Shown: positions 1 to 8,801, numbered from the stretch's first letter. The stretch is 64,000 nt of DNA from Chitinophaga agrisoli (GCF_008386695.1 NZ_VUOC01000001.1:1648347-1712346); one strand, 5' to 3'. The notes: generated from the sequence alone by a model not told the origin. Numbers and translations: made by a program.

Positions 1-610
1 AGGAGGAGAAGTATTTCAGCAGTAAGGAGTTATCTTTTTTAATGCCGCCTTCGATTACATTACCCTGCGCGTCGCTTTCTTCAAATTCTACGTTCAGTAC
101 ATTGTCTTCGTTGTCAATTGCCTCAGGCTCAGTCATTTTGCCGCCTTTGATCTGCAGGCGTTTTACTTCTTCGTCCACTTCAGCGTCTGTAGCCTTGACC
201 TTGTAACGGGTCATGACTGTTTTGCCAGCCTCAAGGGGAGATACCTCAAAAGCAGGTTTCAGACCTACCTCAAAGTTAAAAGCGTATTCGTCGGGTTTGT
301 TGAAGTCCAGGGGCAGGGACTCCTTGTCCAGGGAGATAGGCTGGGCAAAAATGTCCAGTTTCTCGTTCTGCAGGTAACCTGTCAGCTCTTTTTCAACGGT
401 TCTCAGTACTTCATCCGCAAACAGCGCCTGGCCGTGCATCTTCTTTACCATACCAGCAGGCACCATACCTTTACGGAATCCCGGAATATTGGCGGATTTG
501 CTGAATTGTTTTACCGCTTTGTCAAAATTAGGAAGGTAGTCTTCCTGGCTCACTTTCACAGTGATCTTATCGTTCAATAAACCAATGTTTTCTCTGGTAA
601 CGGTTGCCAT
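1..610 (-). CDS. tig: Trigger factor, N-terminal part (cut by window start)
   Basis: Ribosome-associated chaperone and peptidyl-prolyl isomerase that binds nascent chains at the exit tunnel. The start codon is the ATG at 608-610 on the minus strand and the reading frame stays open to base 1, giving about 203 residues. The product begins MATVTRENIG and carries the ribosome-binding domain with a GFRKG-type signature (IPGFRKGMVP, near residue 42), which in this family contacts ribosomal protein L23. The visible part covers the ribosome-binding domain and the start of the isomerase domain; the C-terminal arms lie outside. Identification rests on the signature and on the overall domain order. No other gene is seen upstream on the same strand. 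Confidence 0.93.
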   Translation of the reverse strand, partial: MATVTRENIGLLNDKITVKVSQEDYLPNFDKAVKQFSKSANIPGFRKGMVPAGMVKKMHGQALFADEVLRTVEKELTGYLQNEKLDIFAQPISLDKESLPLDFNKPDEYAFNFEVGLKPAFEVSPLEAGKTVMTRYKVKATDAEVDEEVKRLQIKGGKMTEPEAIDNEDNVLNVEFEESDAQGNVIEGGIKKDNSLLLKYFSS

Positions 611-1117
611 AATAATTATTAAAATAAGTGTTCTTTATAAGCAATAATAGTTCCTTGTTTGATTTTCTGCCATGAAGTCACAAAGGCACGAAGGAATGGC
701 AGCAGGGAAAGAGGTACTTAGTGACTTAGCGCCTTTATGGCAAATATGCATTAAAAAAACGTGTAAAGTAAGGGCGTTTAAAAGTAGATCTTCGCCAGCC
801 CCTGATTCAGCCGTCCTTAGTGTAATTAGCTACCTGTCAAATAGTTACAAAAATTAACTGCCTTTACCGAAGCGCGAAGATAGTGCGTTTCAATGAAGTT
901 TGTTTATATAGGCCCGGCAAATTTTTTAGGCGGATGGCGCTCCGCCAGGGCCGTCCGGCTGCGCTCCCGCATCGCTGGCCGTTTTATCCCCGCCTTAGCC
1001 AACGACCGCAGCTACCACCCCCACCCGCCACTCGCAAATGAACGCCAAATCCCGGTTGTTTATTAATTTAGCACCGCAGCCATCTCTTATTAATAAGGAA
1101 CAGGGGGACAATACAGC
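611..1117. other. Intergenic region between tig and an AraC gene
   Basis: About 500 bp with no credible gene. It separates the divergent tig (minus) and AraC (plus) starts and so must hold both promoters, although no clean TAnnTTTG box was found. It contains an imperfect inverted repeat at 668-742 and a GC-rich hairpin near 929-946 (arms ggcgga and tccgcc). Confidence 0.6.
668..742. repeat. Imperfect inverted repeat with 26 bp arms
   Basis: The left arm 668-693 begins TGCCATGAAGTCAC and the right arm 717-742 ends GCGCCTTTATGGCA. When folded, the arms match at most positions and both contain the AAGGC/GTGACTT-type units seen in dispersed bacterial palindromes. It lies in the tig upstream region. 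A 61-codon open frame (672-857) runs across it and is taken to be spurious. Confidence 0.6.
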
Positions 1118-2002
1118 ATGAAAAAGGACTTTCCCATCTATGATATAAGCACTATATCTGAATTTAAAAAGGAGGATATCCTCATCAGCAGGTTTGCGCC
1201 TTACCTGGAAACGCATCCCAACCTCTGCCTGCCCCATAAGCATAACTTTTTTCATATGCTACTGTTCACAGAAGGCGGCGGCCATCACGCCATCGATTTT
1301 AAGGAATTCCCGGTAACGCCTTTCCAGATCTATTTCATGATCCCCGGCCAGGTACATAGCTGGAACTTCGAAGGCGAAGCAGACGGGTTTGTGATCAACT
1401 TCTCCCTGCCCTTCTTCAAATCCTTCCTCTTAGATTCCGCTTACCTGGAGCAGTTCCCCTTCTTCAGCGGCGTACTGGAGGATTGTGTGCTCTTTTTGCC
1501 GGACGAGCTCCAGTCAGAGGTCTTACGTTTATTCAACAGCATGCTCACAGAGTCCGAAGCTGGCCACCAGCAGGGTATGGATATGATCCGGGTACTACTG
1601 GTACAGCTATTCATCACTCTCAGCCGCCTCAGCGAGCGCAGCCAGTCTAAACAACGGCATGGCGCCTCTTATGCTGTCTTCAAAAAATTCATGTCCCTGA
1701 TTGAGCAGCATATCACCACGCTTAAACTCCCCAGCGAGTATGCCGCCTTACTGCATGTCACGCCCAATCACCTGAACAGCGTCTGCAACATGATCTTTGG
1801 AAAATCCGCCGGAGAGATCATCCGCGATAGGGTAGTACTGGAGGCCAAACGGATGATCATTAATATAGAACTTTCCATTTCTGAGATCGCCTATAAACTG
1901 AACTTTAAAGACGCCTCTTATTTCTCCCGCTTCTTTAAGAAGTATGCGGGCCAGTCGCCGGAAGAGTTCCGGCAGGCAACACTGCATATAAACAAACATT
2001 AA
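1118..2002 (+). CDS. AraC-family transcriptional regulator
   Basis: DNA-binding regulator of 294 residues. The N-terminal half reads as a cupin-like sensor (histidines near residues 40-60, then a PGQVHSW segment near 77-83). The C-terminal ~100 residues form the two helix-turn-helix units of the AraC family; the second contains SISEIAYKLNFKDASYFSRF and ends SPEEFRQ, the usual family signature. It has the typical full length. It is transcribed divergently from tig and convergently with the DUF418 gene, so its target cannot be read from an operon. The ligand is unknown. Start: ATG at 1118, the first in frame before the conserved region. Confidence 0.9.
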   Translation: MKKDFPIYDISTISEFKKEDILISRFAPYLETHPNLCLPHKHNFFHMLLFTEGGGHHAIDFKEFPVTPFQIYFMIPGQVHSWNFEGEADGFVINFSLPFFKSFLLDSAYLEQFPFFSGVLEDCVLFLPDELQSEVLRLFNSMLTESEAGHQQGMDMIRVLLVQLFITLSRLSERSQSKQRHGASYAVFKKFMSLIEQHITTLKLPSEYAALLHVTPNHLNSVCNMIFGKSAGEIIRDRVVLEAKRMIINIELSISEIAYKLNFKDASYFSRFFKKYAGQSPEEFRQATLHINKH

Positions 2003-2077
2003 TACCATAAGCAGTAAAGAGGCCCCCTCCATATAGAAGAAGCCCCTTTCTGTCAATCAATCAACCGTTACTATTTA

Positions 2078-3457
2078 TCAGGCGGCTTGTATCGCAGAGA
2101 GCTGCGGGGCCGGTTTCAATTTTCTAAAAGAAGGTCGTTTCAGATACGTGAGGCTGCGCCACAGCCATTCACACGGTCCAAAAAGGAAATAGCGGAGCCA
2201 GATATGGCTGAATATTACCTGGAAAGCATAAAAGCCCAGCGCTAATCCAAATATCTCGTAACGCTGTAACCTGCCATAAAAATTAATGGCTGTCAGCAGC
2301 ATAAAAACAGACTGTACCAGGTAATTCGTGAACGCCAGCTGTCCTGCCGGCGCCAGCACATTAAACACACGCCGGAAAGCGGATAACTTATACAACAGGG
2401 CCAGCAGCCCTATATACCCCACTACCTGGAATATACGCCGCACCTGCAAAAGGTCTGCCGCCGGTCTGTGTTGTATTACTATTACCTCATCAAATTTTAC
2501 AGCATAGATATAACTGGCATTAATATAATTATACCACACACCAGCCGTAACGCCTATAACAGCAGTCAACACATATATGGCCACATGGCTTTCACCGCTC
2601 AGGAACCCTGATCTGTATAAAATCATACCCACAAAAAAGAACAACAGCACATCAAACCAGTTATCGTACAGGAATACGCTCTCCATATACACTGCCCTCG
2701 TTTGACGGGCCTCGATAATACCGCCGGCATCCGCCTGCTGCATTGTAGCCGTTTCCTGCATGGCTTTTTGCATCATACCTTTGCTACTGTTCTCCTGCCG
2801 GAACGTATGGTAATTGGTTAGCTCCGTAGCCTGCGTAGCAGAAAGTTTCACTTTTTTACTTTGCAGTACGTCCGCCTGCACGCCCTTTTCAATAATGGCC
2901 TTTTTCTCAATGATCTTATTAGATTGATGGTACACGCCAAATACCAGCAGTACCACAATCGGTATCAGCAACCAGCGCACAGACATCTTCCTGAAAGGGA
3001 ACAGGAACATACCTATTAAACCGTAAAAGAAAAGTATATCGCCCCACCAGAGCAATACAAACGCATCAAACACGCCAAATGCCATCAGCCAAATTACACG
3101 CCGGTAATAGATATCCGCCGCTGCCACCGCATGGTTACCTTTTTCGATCCGGTCCAGCAACAACAAGCTCCCCGCGCCAAACAGCACGGAAAACAATCCC
3201 CGCATAGCGCCTTCACAGGTCACCATCGCAATTACCCAGGCATAATAATTTAAGCCGGTGACCGGTTGCTGCAGGTTCATATTCCTGTAAAAAACATTGG
3301 ATTGCACCGCTCCCATGATGTTCATGAGTAGGATGCCCAATAAGGCTAGGCCGCGTAATGCATCCAGGAAGCGGATCCGCGCTGTATTCGTCAGCGGGGC
3401 CTGGGCCTGGTCGTTTGTGGATACTGCTGTCATGAGGTATTCGTCATTAATACTCAT
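2078..3457 (-). CDS. DUF418 family integral membrane protein
   Basis: A 459-residue polytopic membrane protein. The N-terminus carries the hallmark RIRFLDALRGLALLGILLMN (near residues 28-47) of the DUF418/YeiB-like family, which is related in fold to membrane acyltransferases. About ten hydrophobic segments are visible, with a polar charged loop near residues 175-260 (K/E/Q-rich, repeated AT and MQ units). The C-terminal segment RYFLFGPCEWLWRSLTY matches the conserved end of the family, where a GPxExxxR-type motif is usual. The biochemical role of the family is not established; a transport or acyl-transfer role is inference. The gene stands alone, convergent with the AraC gene and divergent from the Rpn-like gene. 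Confidence 0.88.
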   Translation of the reverse strand: MSINDEYLMTAVSTNDQAQAPLTNTARIRFLDALRGLALLGILLMNIMGAVQSNVFYRNMNLQQPVTGLNYYAWVIAMVTCEGAMRGLFSVLFGAGSLLLLDRIEKGNHAVAAADIYYRRVIWLMAFGVFDAFVLLWWGDILFFYGLIGMFLFPFRKMSVRWLLIPIVVLLVFGVYHQSNKIIEKKAIIEKGVQADVLQSKKVKLSATQATELTNYHTFRQENSSKGMMQKAMQETATMQQADAGGIIEARQTRAVYMESVFLYDNWFDVLLFFFVGMILYRSGFLSGESHVAIYVLTAVIGVTAGVWYNYINASYIYAVKFDEVIVIQHRPAADLLQVRRIFQVVGYIGLLALLYKLSAFRRVFNVLAPAGQLAFTNYLVQSVFMLLTAINFYGRLQRYEIFGLALGFYAFQVIFSHIWLRYFLFGPCEWLWRSLTYLKRPSFRKLKPAPQLSAIQAA

Positions 3458-3643
3458 TGTCCCTGTCTGCTGGAGTTAAATTACGTTCCTGTACTGCAAT
3501 GCGCCCGCATAACAATCCGGTTCTTCAATAGATCATGGTAATTGATAACAGCATGTATCCACAAAACTGTTTCGCGGATCAAAAGTAGTATGCCGTAGTA
3601 TGATAACATATCGCCGAAAGTGGTGATAACGCATGTCTCATTT

Positions 3644-3675
3644 TTTGTTGTTTTTCTGAAGAACTACTACATTTG
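3644..3675 (+). promoter_or_regulatory. Bacteroidota-type promoter for the Rpn-like gene
   Basis: A -33 TTTG at 3644-3647, a 20 bp spacer and a -7 box TACATTTG (TAnnTTTG) at 3668-3675. The -7 box ends only 4 bp before the ATG at 3680, so transcription would begin at or beside the start codon. Confidence 0.6.
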
Positions 3676-3679
3676 AAAA

Positions 3680-4585
3680 ATGGCTTATAAAAAACATGAT
3701 ATCCTGTTGAAATCCGCGTTCGAAGAGACTTTCCCCGACTTACTCCGTTTTTATTTTGATAGTGCTGACGTCATTTTCGATATGGAGAAACAATTTGAAT
3801 TCCTGGATAAAGAATTGAGAGAAATTTTTCCAGATCCTGATAAAAACGGAGGTACCCGGTTTGTAGACATGCTGGTAAAAACCTTCCTAAAAACCGGGGA
3901 AGAGGAATGGATATTGGTACATATAGAGATTGAGGGAGGCCGTAACCAAAACTTTCCCCATCGTATGTTCCAGTACTGGTACCGCATCTACGACCGTTAC
4001 GGCGTAGACATTGCCGCGCTGGCCGTTTTTACCGGCAATCGCCGCCAGCCTGCGCCCGCCCGCTACTGCAAGGAATTCTTAGGCACCCGTATATCCTATG
4101 AGTATAACGCCTACCACATACTGACCCATAGCGAAGAGCAACTGCTCTCCATGGATAATCCCTTTGCCCTGATCGTACTGGCCGCCCAGAAAGCGCTGCT
4201 GGCAGGCCGGATTCCCGAAGAAGAACTGGCAGAGGAACGCCTGACAATTGTAAAGGCGATGATCGCCAGTGGTAAGTATGATAAGGAGCGGATTATGCAA
4301 TTTCTGTTGTTCCTGAAAAATTTCCTGTATATCGGGGATAAGGAAATAAATCGTAAATTTGAAGAGGAGATAAAATTGATCACAGAAAATGAGATTAATA
4401 TGGGTATTGTAGAAGCAACAAACATAGTTAATTACGAGAGGGGGTTGGAGGAAGGAGAGAGCTTACAGGCAAAGATAGGCGTTACCAATATGCTGCGCGA
4501 AAATTTTGCAGTGAACAAAATTGCCTCTTTACTGGGTGTCTCAATCGAATTTGTTGAGAAGATAAAAGCAAGTCTAAGTAAATAA
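3680..4585 (+). CDS. Rpn/YhgA-like PD-(D/E)XK nuclease family protein
   Basis: A 301-residue protein of the Rpn family (often annotated as recombination-promoting nuclease or putative transposase). Seen: the opening MAYKKHDILLKSAFEETFPDLL typical of the family; a nuclease-core pattern with RFVDMLVKT (Asp near residue 62) followed by WILVHIEIEG (Glu near residue 79), matching D...ExE/Q; an FPHRMFQYWYRIYDRY segment; and a C-terminal tail with a putative small helix-turn-helix (KIASLLGVSIEFVEKI). Known for the family: DNA endonuclease activity in E. coli RpnA; cellular role debated, with phage defence and recombination proposed. The start is fixed by the conserved N-terminus. It is a stand-alone gene with its own promoter, followed by a remnant of a related tail. 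Confidence 0.82.
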   Translation: MAYKKHDILLKSAFEETFPDLLRFYFDSADVIFDMEKQFEFLDKELREIFPDPDKNGGTRFVDMLVKTFLKTGEEEWILVHIEIEGGRNQNFPHRMFQYWYRIYDRYGVDIAALAVFTGNRRQPAPARYCKEFLGTRISYEYNAYHILTHSEEQLLSMDNPFALIVLAAQKALLAGRIPEEELAEERLTIVKAMIASGKYDKERIMQFLLFLKNFLYIGDKEINRKFEEEIKLITENEINMGIVEATNIVNYERGLEEGESLQAKIGVTNMLRENFAVNKIASLLGVSIEFVEKIKASLSK

Positions 4586-4721
4586 GTATCCGGAGCCTGT
4601 CTGGCATTGATAAAGTATTATTATCCCGTTTATTTAACTCCCTCAATCAAAATAAGACCCCGAAAATCCCACTCAATAAATAATACCATTTACTTATTTT
4701 ATATACACTAAAAAGAATTTC

Positions 4722-4877
4722 ATGGGTATTTTGGAAACACTTAACCAGCCTGCATACGAAGAAGGATACAAAAAAGGCATTACACCGGGTGTACGCTACC
4801 TCGTAAAGCATCACAACTATACAGCTGAATACCTCGCATCAGCATTCAACGTATCCATTGATGTCAAGAAGAAATAA
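4722..4877 (+). pseudogene. Remnant resembling the C-terminal tail of an Rpn-like protein
   Basis: A 51-codon frame starting MGILETLNQPAYEEGYKKG and ending in a short helix-turn-helix-like stretch (YLASAFNVSIDVKKK). The EEG segment, spacing and VSI motif resemble the last 50 residues of the upstream gene (LEEGES...IASLLGVSIEFVEK). No nuclease core precedes it. The likeliest reading is a leftover of a second family copy that lost its 5' part; a small independent protein is possible. Confidence 0.45.
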
Positions 4878-5113
4878 TACAAACCTCCCCTGCAGAATAA
4901 CCCAATCCCATCTTTCGTCATCGATATCTACCTATTGCCAGTCACTTAAATCCCCCGCTCGGAATAACAAATTTCATCTCAATCTGAACATATCTCCGTC
5001 AATCTGCCCCACCACCTGCTAAAACAAAATCCCATTTTAGCAATCCCTATTTTTTCCTTAAATTGAACCCTATTCAATTAACAATCAATATCTAATTATG
5101 AAAATCTATTTTT

Positions 5114-6019
5114 ATGGCAACACAAACCAGCGTAATCAAATTCACCGGCAAACTAGGTGATATCATCGGCTACCGTTGTGGCAAAAAACACCATCTGCGT
5201 ACCCGGCCGGAACACATTCACCAAACCGCTGCCACCAAACAAGCAGCCCAAAACTTCGGCATTAACAGCCGCAAAAGTAAGATCATCCGTAAGGCAATCC
5301 TCCCGCACCTGGATCTGCGTTACGATGGTACCACCGGCAACCGCCTAACCCGGGAACTGATCCTGGCAGGCAAACAACCACCCAAAAGCAGCCCCACAAA
5401 AGCGCCGCATAAACACAGCAGCGACCACCTGCAGGCACTCCTGGGCTTTCGCTTTAATCACCACACCGGCATAAACAACATCCTCCTAGAGCCTCCGGTA
5501 ATCACCCCGGATGGTCAGATAACCCTGCCCGCGCAGTTCATCCGTCAACCAGGATCCGCGGGATTTATCGAAGTAAAAGCAATAGCCGTACGCATCAATT
5601 TCACAGAACGCCGGGTAGTCAGCACAGACGAAGCCATAGAGCTCATCGACTTGAGCCAGTCATTCTCCGGTACTACATTAAAGATCGATACATCCGGCAA
5701 AGGCACCTTATTCATAGTGCTGCAACTCCGGGCCTGCATCAGCTGCAACGGCGCCGTTCTCCCGCTGGGCGACCGCCGGTATAATGCCGCTGATATCATC
5801 GCTGTCACCCCACAGCAAAAGCCCAACAATAACGACAAGAAGCCTCGCAGAAAACAGCTGTCCTACACAACATATACCGGCAGGCACACGCATCACATGT
5901 CCTGTATCAAACCGGCTGCCCTGGCATCCTTTGACTGGCCCAATAATCAACCAGCCGCTTATGCTGCCAAACCCGGCTGCAATACCTGGCCAACAATAAC
6001 GGACCGCCAACGGGAATGA
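5114..6019 (+). CDS. Unrecognised protein with KFTGKLGDIIGYR N-terminus
   Basis: A 301-residue protein that I cannot assign. The N-terminus contains a glycine-rich SVIKFTGKLGDIIGYRCGK followed by a basic helical stretch (residues ~35-75) rich in Arg, Lys and Gln with a TRELIL end; this layout vaguely recalls the DUF6266-type proteins of Bacteroidota, which begin with a GKVG-type motif. The middle (residues ~110-235) looks like beta-strand sequence, ending with LGDRRYNAADIIAVTP. The last ~65 residues are Lys/Arg/Pro/His-rich and look unlike the rest, so the natural stop may once have lain earlier. No signal peptide or membrane segment. No neighbour on the same strand suggests a role. Confidence 0.6.
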   Translation: MATQTSVIKFTGKLGDIIGYRCGKKHHLRTRPEHIHQTAATKQAAQNFGINSRKSKIIRKAILPHLDLRYDGTTGNRLTRELILAGKQPPKSSPTKAPHKHSSDHLQALLGFRFNHHTGINNILLEPPVITPDGQITLPAQFIRQPGSAGFIEVKAIAVRINFTERRVVSTDEAIELIDLSQSFSGTTLKIDTSGKGTLFIVLQLRACISCNGAVLPLGDRRYNAADIIAVTPQQKPNNNDKKPRRKQLSYTTYTGRHTHHMSCIKPAALASFDWPNNQPAAYAAKPGCNTWPTITDRQRE

Positions 6020-6663
6020 ACAGCCAAACCATGCGCATAAACGGCCTTTTTCAGGAAGCCTGCACACATCATCAAAAGCTTCATGACAATAAGCCCGGAT
6101 CGCCGCCTACAAAATGAACATCACATGCTGCAACCCGCTAACAACCCATCTCACAGATCACTCAAAACAAAAGGAGCAACCAGCTCCCGGACAACCTATG
6201 CCCGGTAACGGCTAAACCCCATGCTTTTTGCATACCTCCCACAATTCTCCCGTTATCACCCTCGCTAAATCCTCTCATTCCCCTCCCGGAAAACCGCTTT
6301 TTATCACCCATACAAGCACTATTCCCCATATCCTGCCAGCAAAATATCACCTCGCCCCATTTCCAGGGCAGATCTGATGCAAGTCCACCTTTTCTCCGGC
6401 TAGGGTTGCACTATCCTTGCTCTTTCCTGGCCCTTTCGTCGTATATACCCCCACTAATACCCATGACACACTCATTTACACCCAGGCGAAGAATGGATCA
6501 CCTCCCATACATCTGCAAACCCACCAAAATCCAATCCCCAACCAATACCGCACTGAAACATCCACAACATCCTCCAACTAATCCCACTCACCTCCATTCA
6601 CCAAAAATTAACACCCCCCGCCTCAATACATTTTATATTTTCACCCTTTAATCACTAATCAAT
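6020..6663. other. Long C-biased non-coding region
   Basis: About 640 bp in which no gene could be supported. The plus strand is strikingly rich in C and poor in G, with runs such as CCTCCAACTAATCCCACTC, especially from 6400 to 6650. Open frames here (for example 6406-6651) have low-complexity Pro/Thr/His products and no family resemblance. It may be decayed coding sequence or untranslated leader for the small secreted gene at 6664. Confidence 0.5.
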
Positions 6664-7194
6664 ATGAACACATCCATCCGTTCCAAACTCACCTTGTTGT
6701 TAATCATTTTATTCCCCCTGGCAAGCGCCCACGCAACACAATTGCCCGGTAATTTAGACACCACCGCCGCCATCACTGCCATCCGCGCTGCATACCAAAA
6801 GATCAACGCTGGCCCCAATACCGTAGAGATCTTCAAATACACCGCCCAGGACTGCGTAAACGAAGGCGAAGTCACCTATTTCTTCAATGCCCAAAAAGAA
6901 GTAGTCAAGATCGTCGAAACCGGCGATATCGGCGACGGCGTGTGGTCCCGCGAATTCTATTACCAATCCGGCAAATTCATTTTCTGTTATGAACTGCTCA
7001 TCGGGGGCCCGGCAGAAGGACCAGAAATGAAGAGTGAATTCCGCACCTACGTAAAAGACGACCAGGTGATCCGGTTTATGGAAGACAAAAAAATAATGAC
7101 GCCGGAAGTGCGCTCAGCAGACGCATTAGCCGTTTGCTACAAACTGGTAAAAGCCCGCACAACCAAAAAATTTGCAGAAGTACTCTGTCATTAA
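6664..7194 (+). CDS. Small secreted protein of unknown function
   Basis: A 176-residue protein with a clear signal peptide (basic MNTSIRSK, hydrophobic LTLLLIILFPLA, cleavage probably after SAHA near residue 24). The mature part is compact, with mixed alpha/beta character and three widely spaced cysteines (near residues 57, 109 and 158) plus a penultimate one in the closing EVLCH. Segments such as KYTAQDCVNEGEVTYFFNAQKEVVKIVETGDIGDG look like paired beta strands. I do not recognise the family. It is expected in the periplasm or outside the cell. It is followed within 12 bp by a strong terminator, so it is transcribed as a single gene. Confidence 0.75.
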   Translation: MNTSIRSKLTLLLIILFPLASAHATQLPGNLDTTAAITAIRAAYQKINAGPNTVEIFKYTAQDCVNEGEVTYFFNAQKEVVKIVETGDIGDGVWSREFYYQSGKFIFCYELLIGGPAEGPEMKSEFRTYVKDDQVIRFMEDKKIMTPEVRSADALAVCYKLVKARTTKKFAEVLCH

Positions 7195-7206
7195 GATACA
7201 CAAAAG

Positions 7207-7233
7207 AAAAAGAGGCCAACCGGCCTCTTTTTT
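7207..7233 (+). terminator. Rho-independent terminator after the secreted protein gene
   Basis: Perfect 11 bp stem, aaaaagaggcc (7207-7217) with ggcctcttttt (7222-7232), loop aacc, followed by T. The A-run on the left means it could also work on the minus strand for the GH28 operon. Confidence 0.85.
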
Positions 7234-7346
7234 CAAACAAACAACAGGTATCTATTCGTAACAAAAAACCTTCAAACTAAAACCACGGCACAAAAACAAC
7301 AACAACAATCCTCCCACAAAACCTTTCAACCAACAACAATCCCCCG

Positions 7347-8801
7347 TCACTGCCTTTTAACCCGCCCTACCTTTATCAACTGCACCGCCTTTTCATCCCC
7401 TCTATCAGATCTAAGATTAGATATATCCAAACGAGCCACATCATCCGCGATCACCGGCACGCGGGGATCAGCCATCTGCGAACCCAACGTCACATCCCGC
7501 AGCGCAATATCTTCCACATGCCGGATAAACAACCCGGAACTAGGCAAATTCTTCCACCTGTCAGGCGCCGGATACTCCTTTTCCAACTCCGGCACTTTTA
7601 ATGGATCACCCATATACTCGCCCTGCTGAACACCGCCCTTATTCACAATCCGGACATTATTCAACGTAATATTCTCTATCGGCGAGCCCGGTATCCCGGT
7701 AATCGACGATGAATAATTCCCCGCATCATACACATTTATATCCGACAGTGAAATATTCCGCATCTTCCCCCGGGGCGGCTCCGGGGCCGCATCCGTATGT
7801 TTCCGGGCCCTGTTGCCAAGCCGCACATAAATAGGACAGGCCGTGCCTTCAATAGTGATATTACTCACCGTCACGCCATCCATTACCCCGCCATCCACTA
7901 TTTCAAGCGCAATACCCACCTGTCCTATACGCGGCGTTTTAAACACCGGTTCCGTAGGGCATACGGAAGGTTTTACAATACAATTACTGATCTGGATATT
8001 TTTAAACCCGCCGGTAGATTCTGTGCCACACTTAATAGCCGCGCAAAAGCTGCTCACAATACAATTGGTAATAACAACATGCTCGGTGGCCGCGGCCCCG
8101 GTGCTTTTAAGCGTAATACCATCATCATCCGTATCCATAATACTGTTCGATATGACCACATGCCGGCACCCATCTATATCAATCGCATCATTATTCCGGT
8201 TACTATGGTTATAAACATAGATCTTATCAATAACCACATTGTCACAATTCAGATAATGCTGGTTCCAGATCCCGGAGCTTTGCATCGTCACATCCTCAAC
8301 CGTAACCTTCCGGCACGATATAAACAGGATATTCCTGGGCCTGCCATCCCGGTCTTCATATACCGCGCCCGGTGGGGTAGGGAGGGGTACCTGCTTAGCG
8401 CCCTGCCCATCTATAGTCCCTGGCCCGCCGATACCAATATTACTGGCGCCTTCCGCATAAATAAGGGCATACCACCCGCCCGGATCCTTTTGAGAGCGAT
8501 ATGCTGGCTGTTTTTGCCGTGGAAAATCACGATGATCGGTACTGGCATACAAAACAGCGCCCCGCTCCAGGAAAAGCGCCACATTATCCATTAAAGTAAT
8601 GGTGCCGCTTTTAAAATTACCGGTGGGAATGATCACCCTGCCACCGCCAGCTTTATAACAAGCCTCCACCGCCTTATTAATAGCTGCCGTGCTCAATTTA
8701 CTGGTGTCGCTGACAGCCCCATAATCCACTATATTAAAATCATTAGCCTTTACAGAAACATAAAACAAGGCAAAAACAGGTAACCACAATAATATCTTCA
8801 T
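7347..8801 (-). CDS. Glycoside hydrolase family 28 (polygalacturonase-like), secreted
   Basis: A 484-residue exported parallel beta-helix enzyme expected to cut galacturonan-type pectic chains. Seen: signal peptide (MKILLWLPVFALFYVSVKA), the FNIVDYGAVSD start of the fold, then NNDAID at ~203-208 and DTDDDGITLKS at ~223-233, which supply the Asp residues of the GH28 active site, and an IK/CGTE segment at ~256-261. The usual GHG histidine motif is not evident; CAAIKCGTES stands at that place, so activity or specificity may differ from classical polygalacturonases. It is the last gene of the SusC-SusD-GH28 operon, 18 bp after SusD, and thus under the operator at 14061-14110. Confidence 0.85.
   Translation of the reverse strand: MKILLWLPVFALFYVSVKANDFNIVDYGAVSDTSKLSTAAINKAVEACYKAGGGRVIIPTGNFKSGTITLMDNVALFLERGAVLYASTDHRDFPRQKQPAYRSQKDPGGWYALIYAEGASNIGIGGPGTIDGQGAKQVPLPTPPGAVYEDRDGRPRNILFISCRKVTVEDVTMQSSGIWNQHYLNCDNVVIDKIYVYNHSNRNNDAIDIDGCRHVVISNSIMDTDDDGITLKSTGAAATEHVVITNCIVSSFCAAIKCGTESTGGFKNIQISNCIVKPSVCPTEPVFKTPRIGQVGIALEIVDGGVMDGVTVSNITIEGTACPIYVRLGNRARKHTDAAPEPPRGKMRNISLSDINVYDAGNYSSSITGIPGSPIENITLNNVRIVNKGGVQQGEYMGDPLKVPELEKEYPAPDRWKNLPSSGLFIRHVEDIALRDVTLGSQMADPRVPVIADDVARLDISNLRSDRGDEKAVQLIKVGRVKRQ

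Noticed and set aside
672-857. 61-codon frame upstream of the AraC gene
   Set aside because: It runs through the inverted repeat at 668-742 and its product has no family resemblance or natural composition.
6406-6651. 81-codon frame in the C-biased region
   Set aside because: Product is Pro/Thr/His low-complexity sequence without signal or motif; it follows from base bias.
7797-8594. 265-codon frame opposite the GH28 gene
   Set aside because: It is an antisense shadow of a gene with clear family motifs; its product has no recognisable features.
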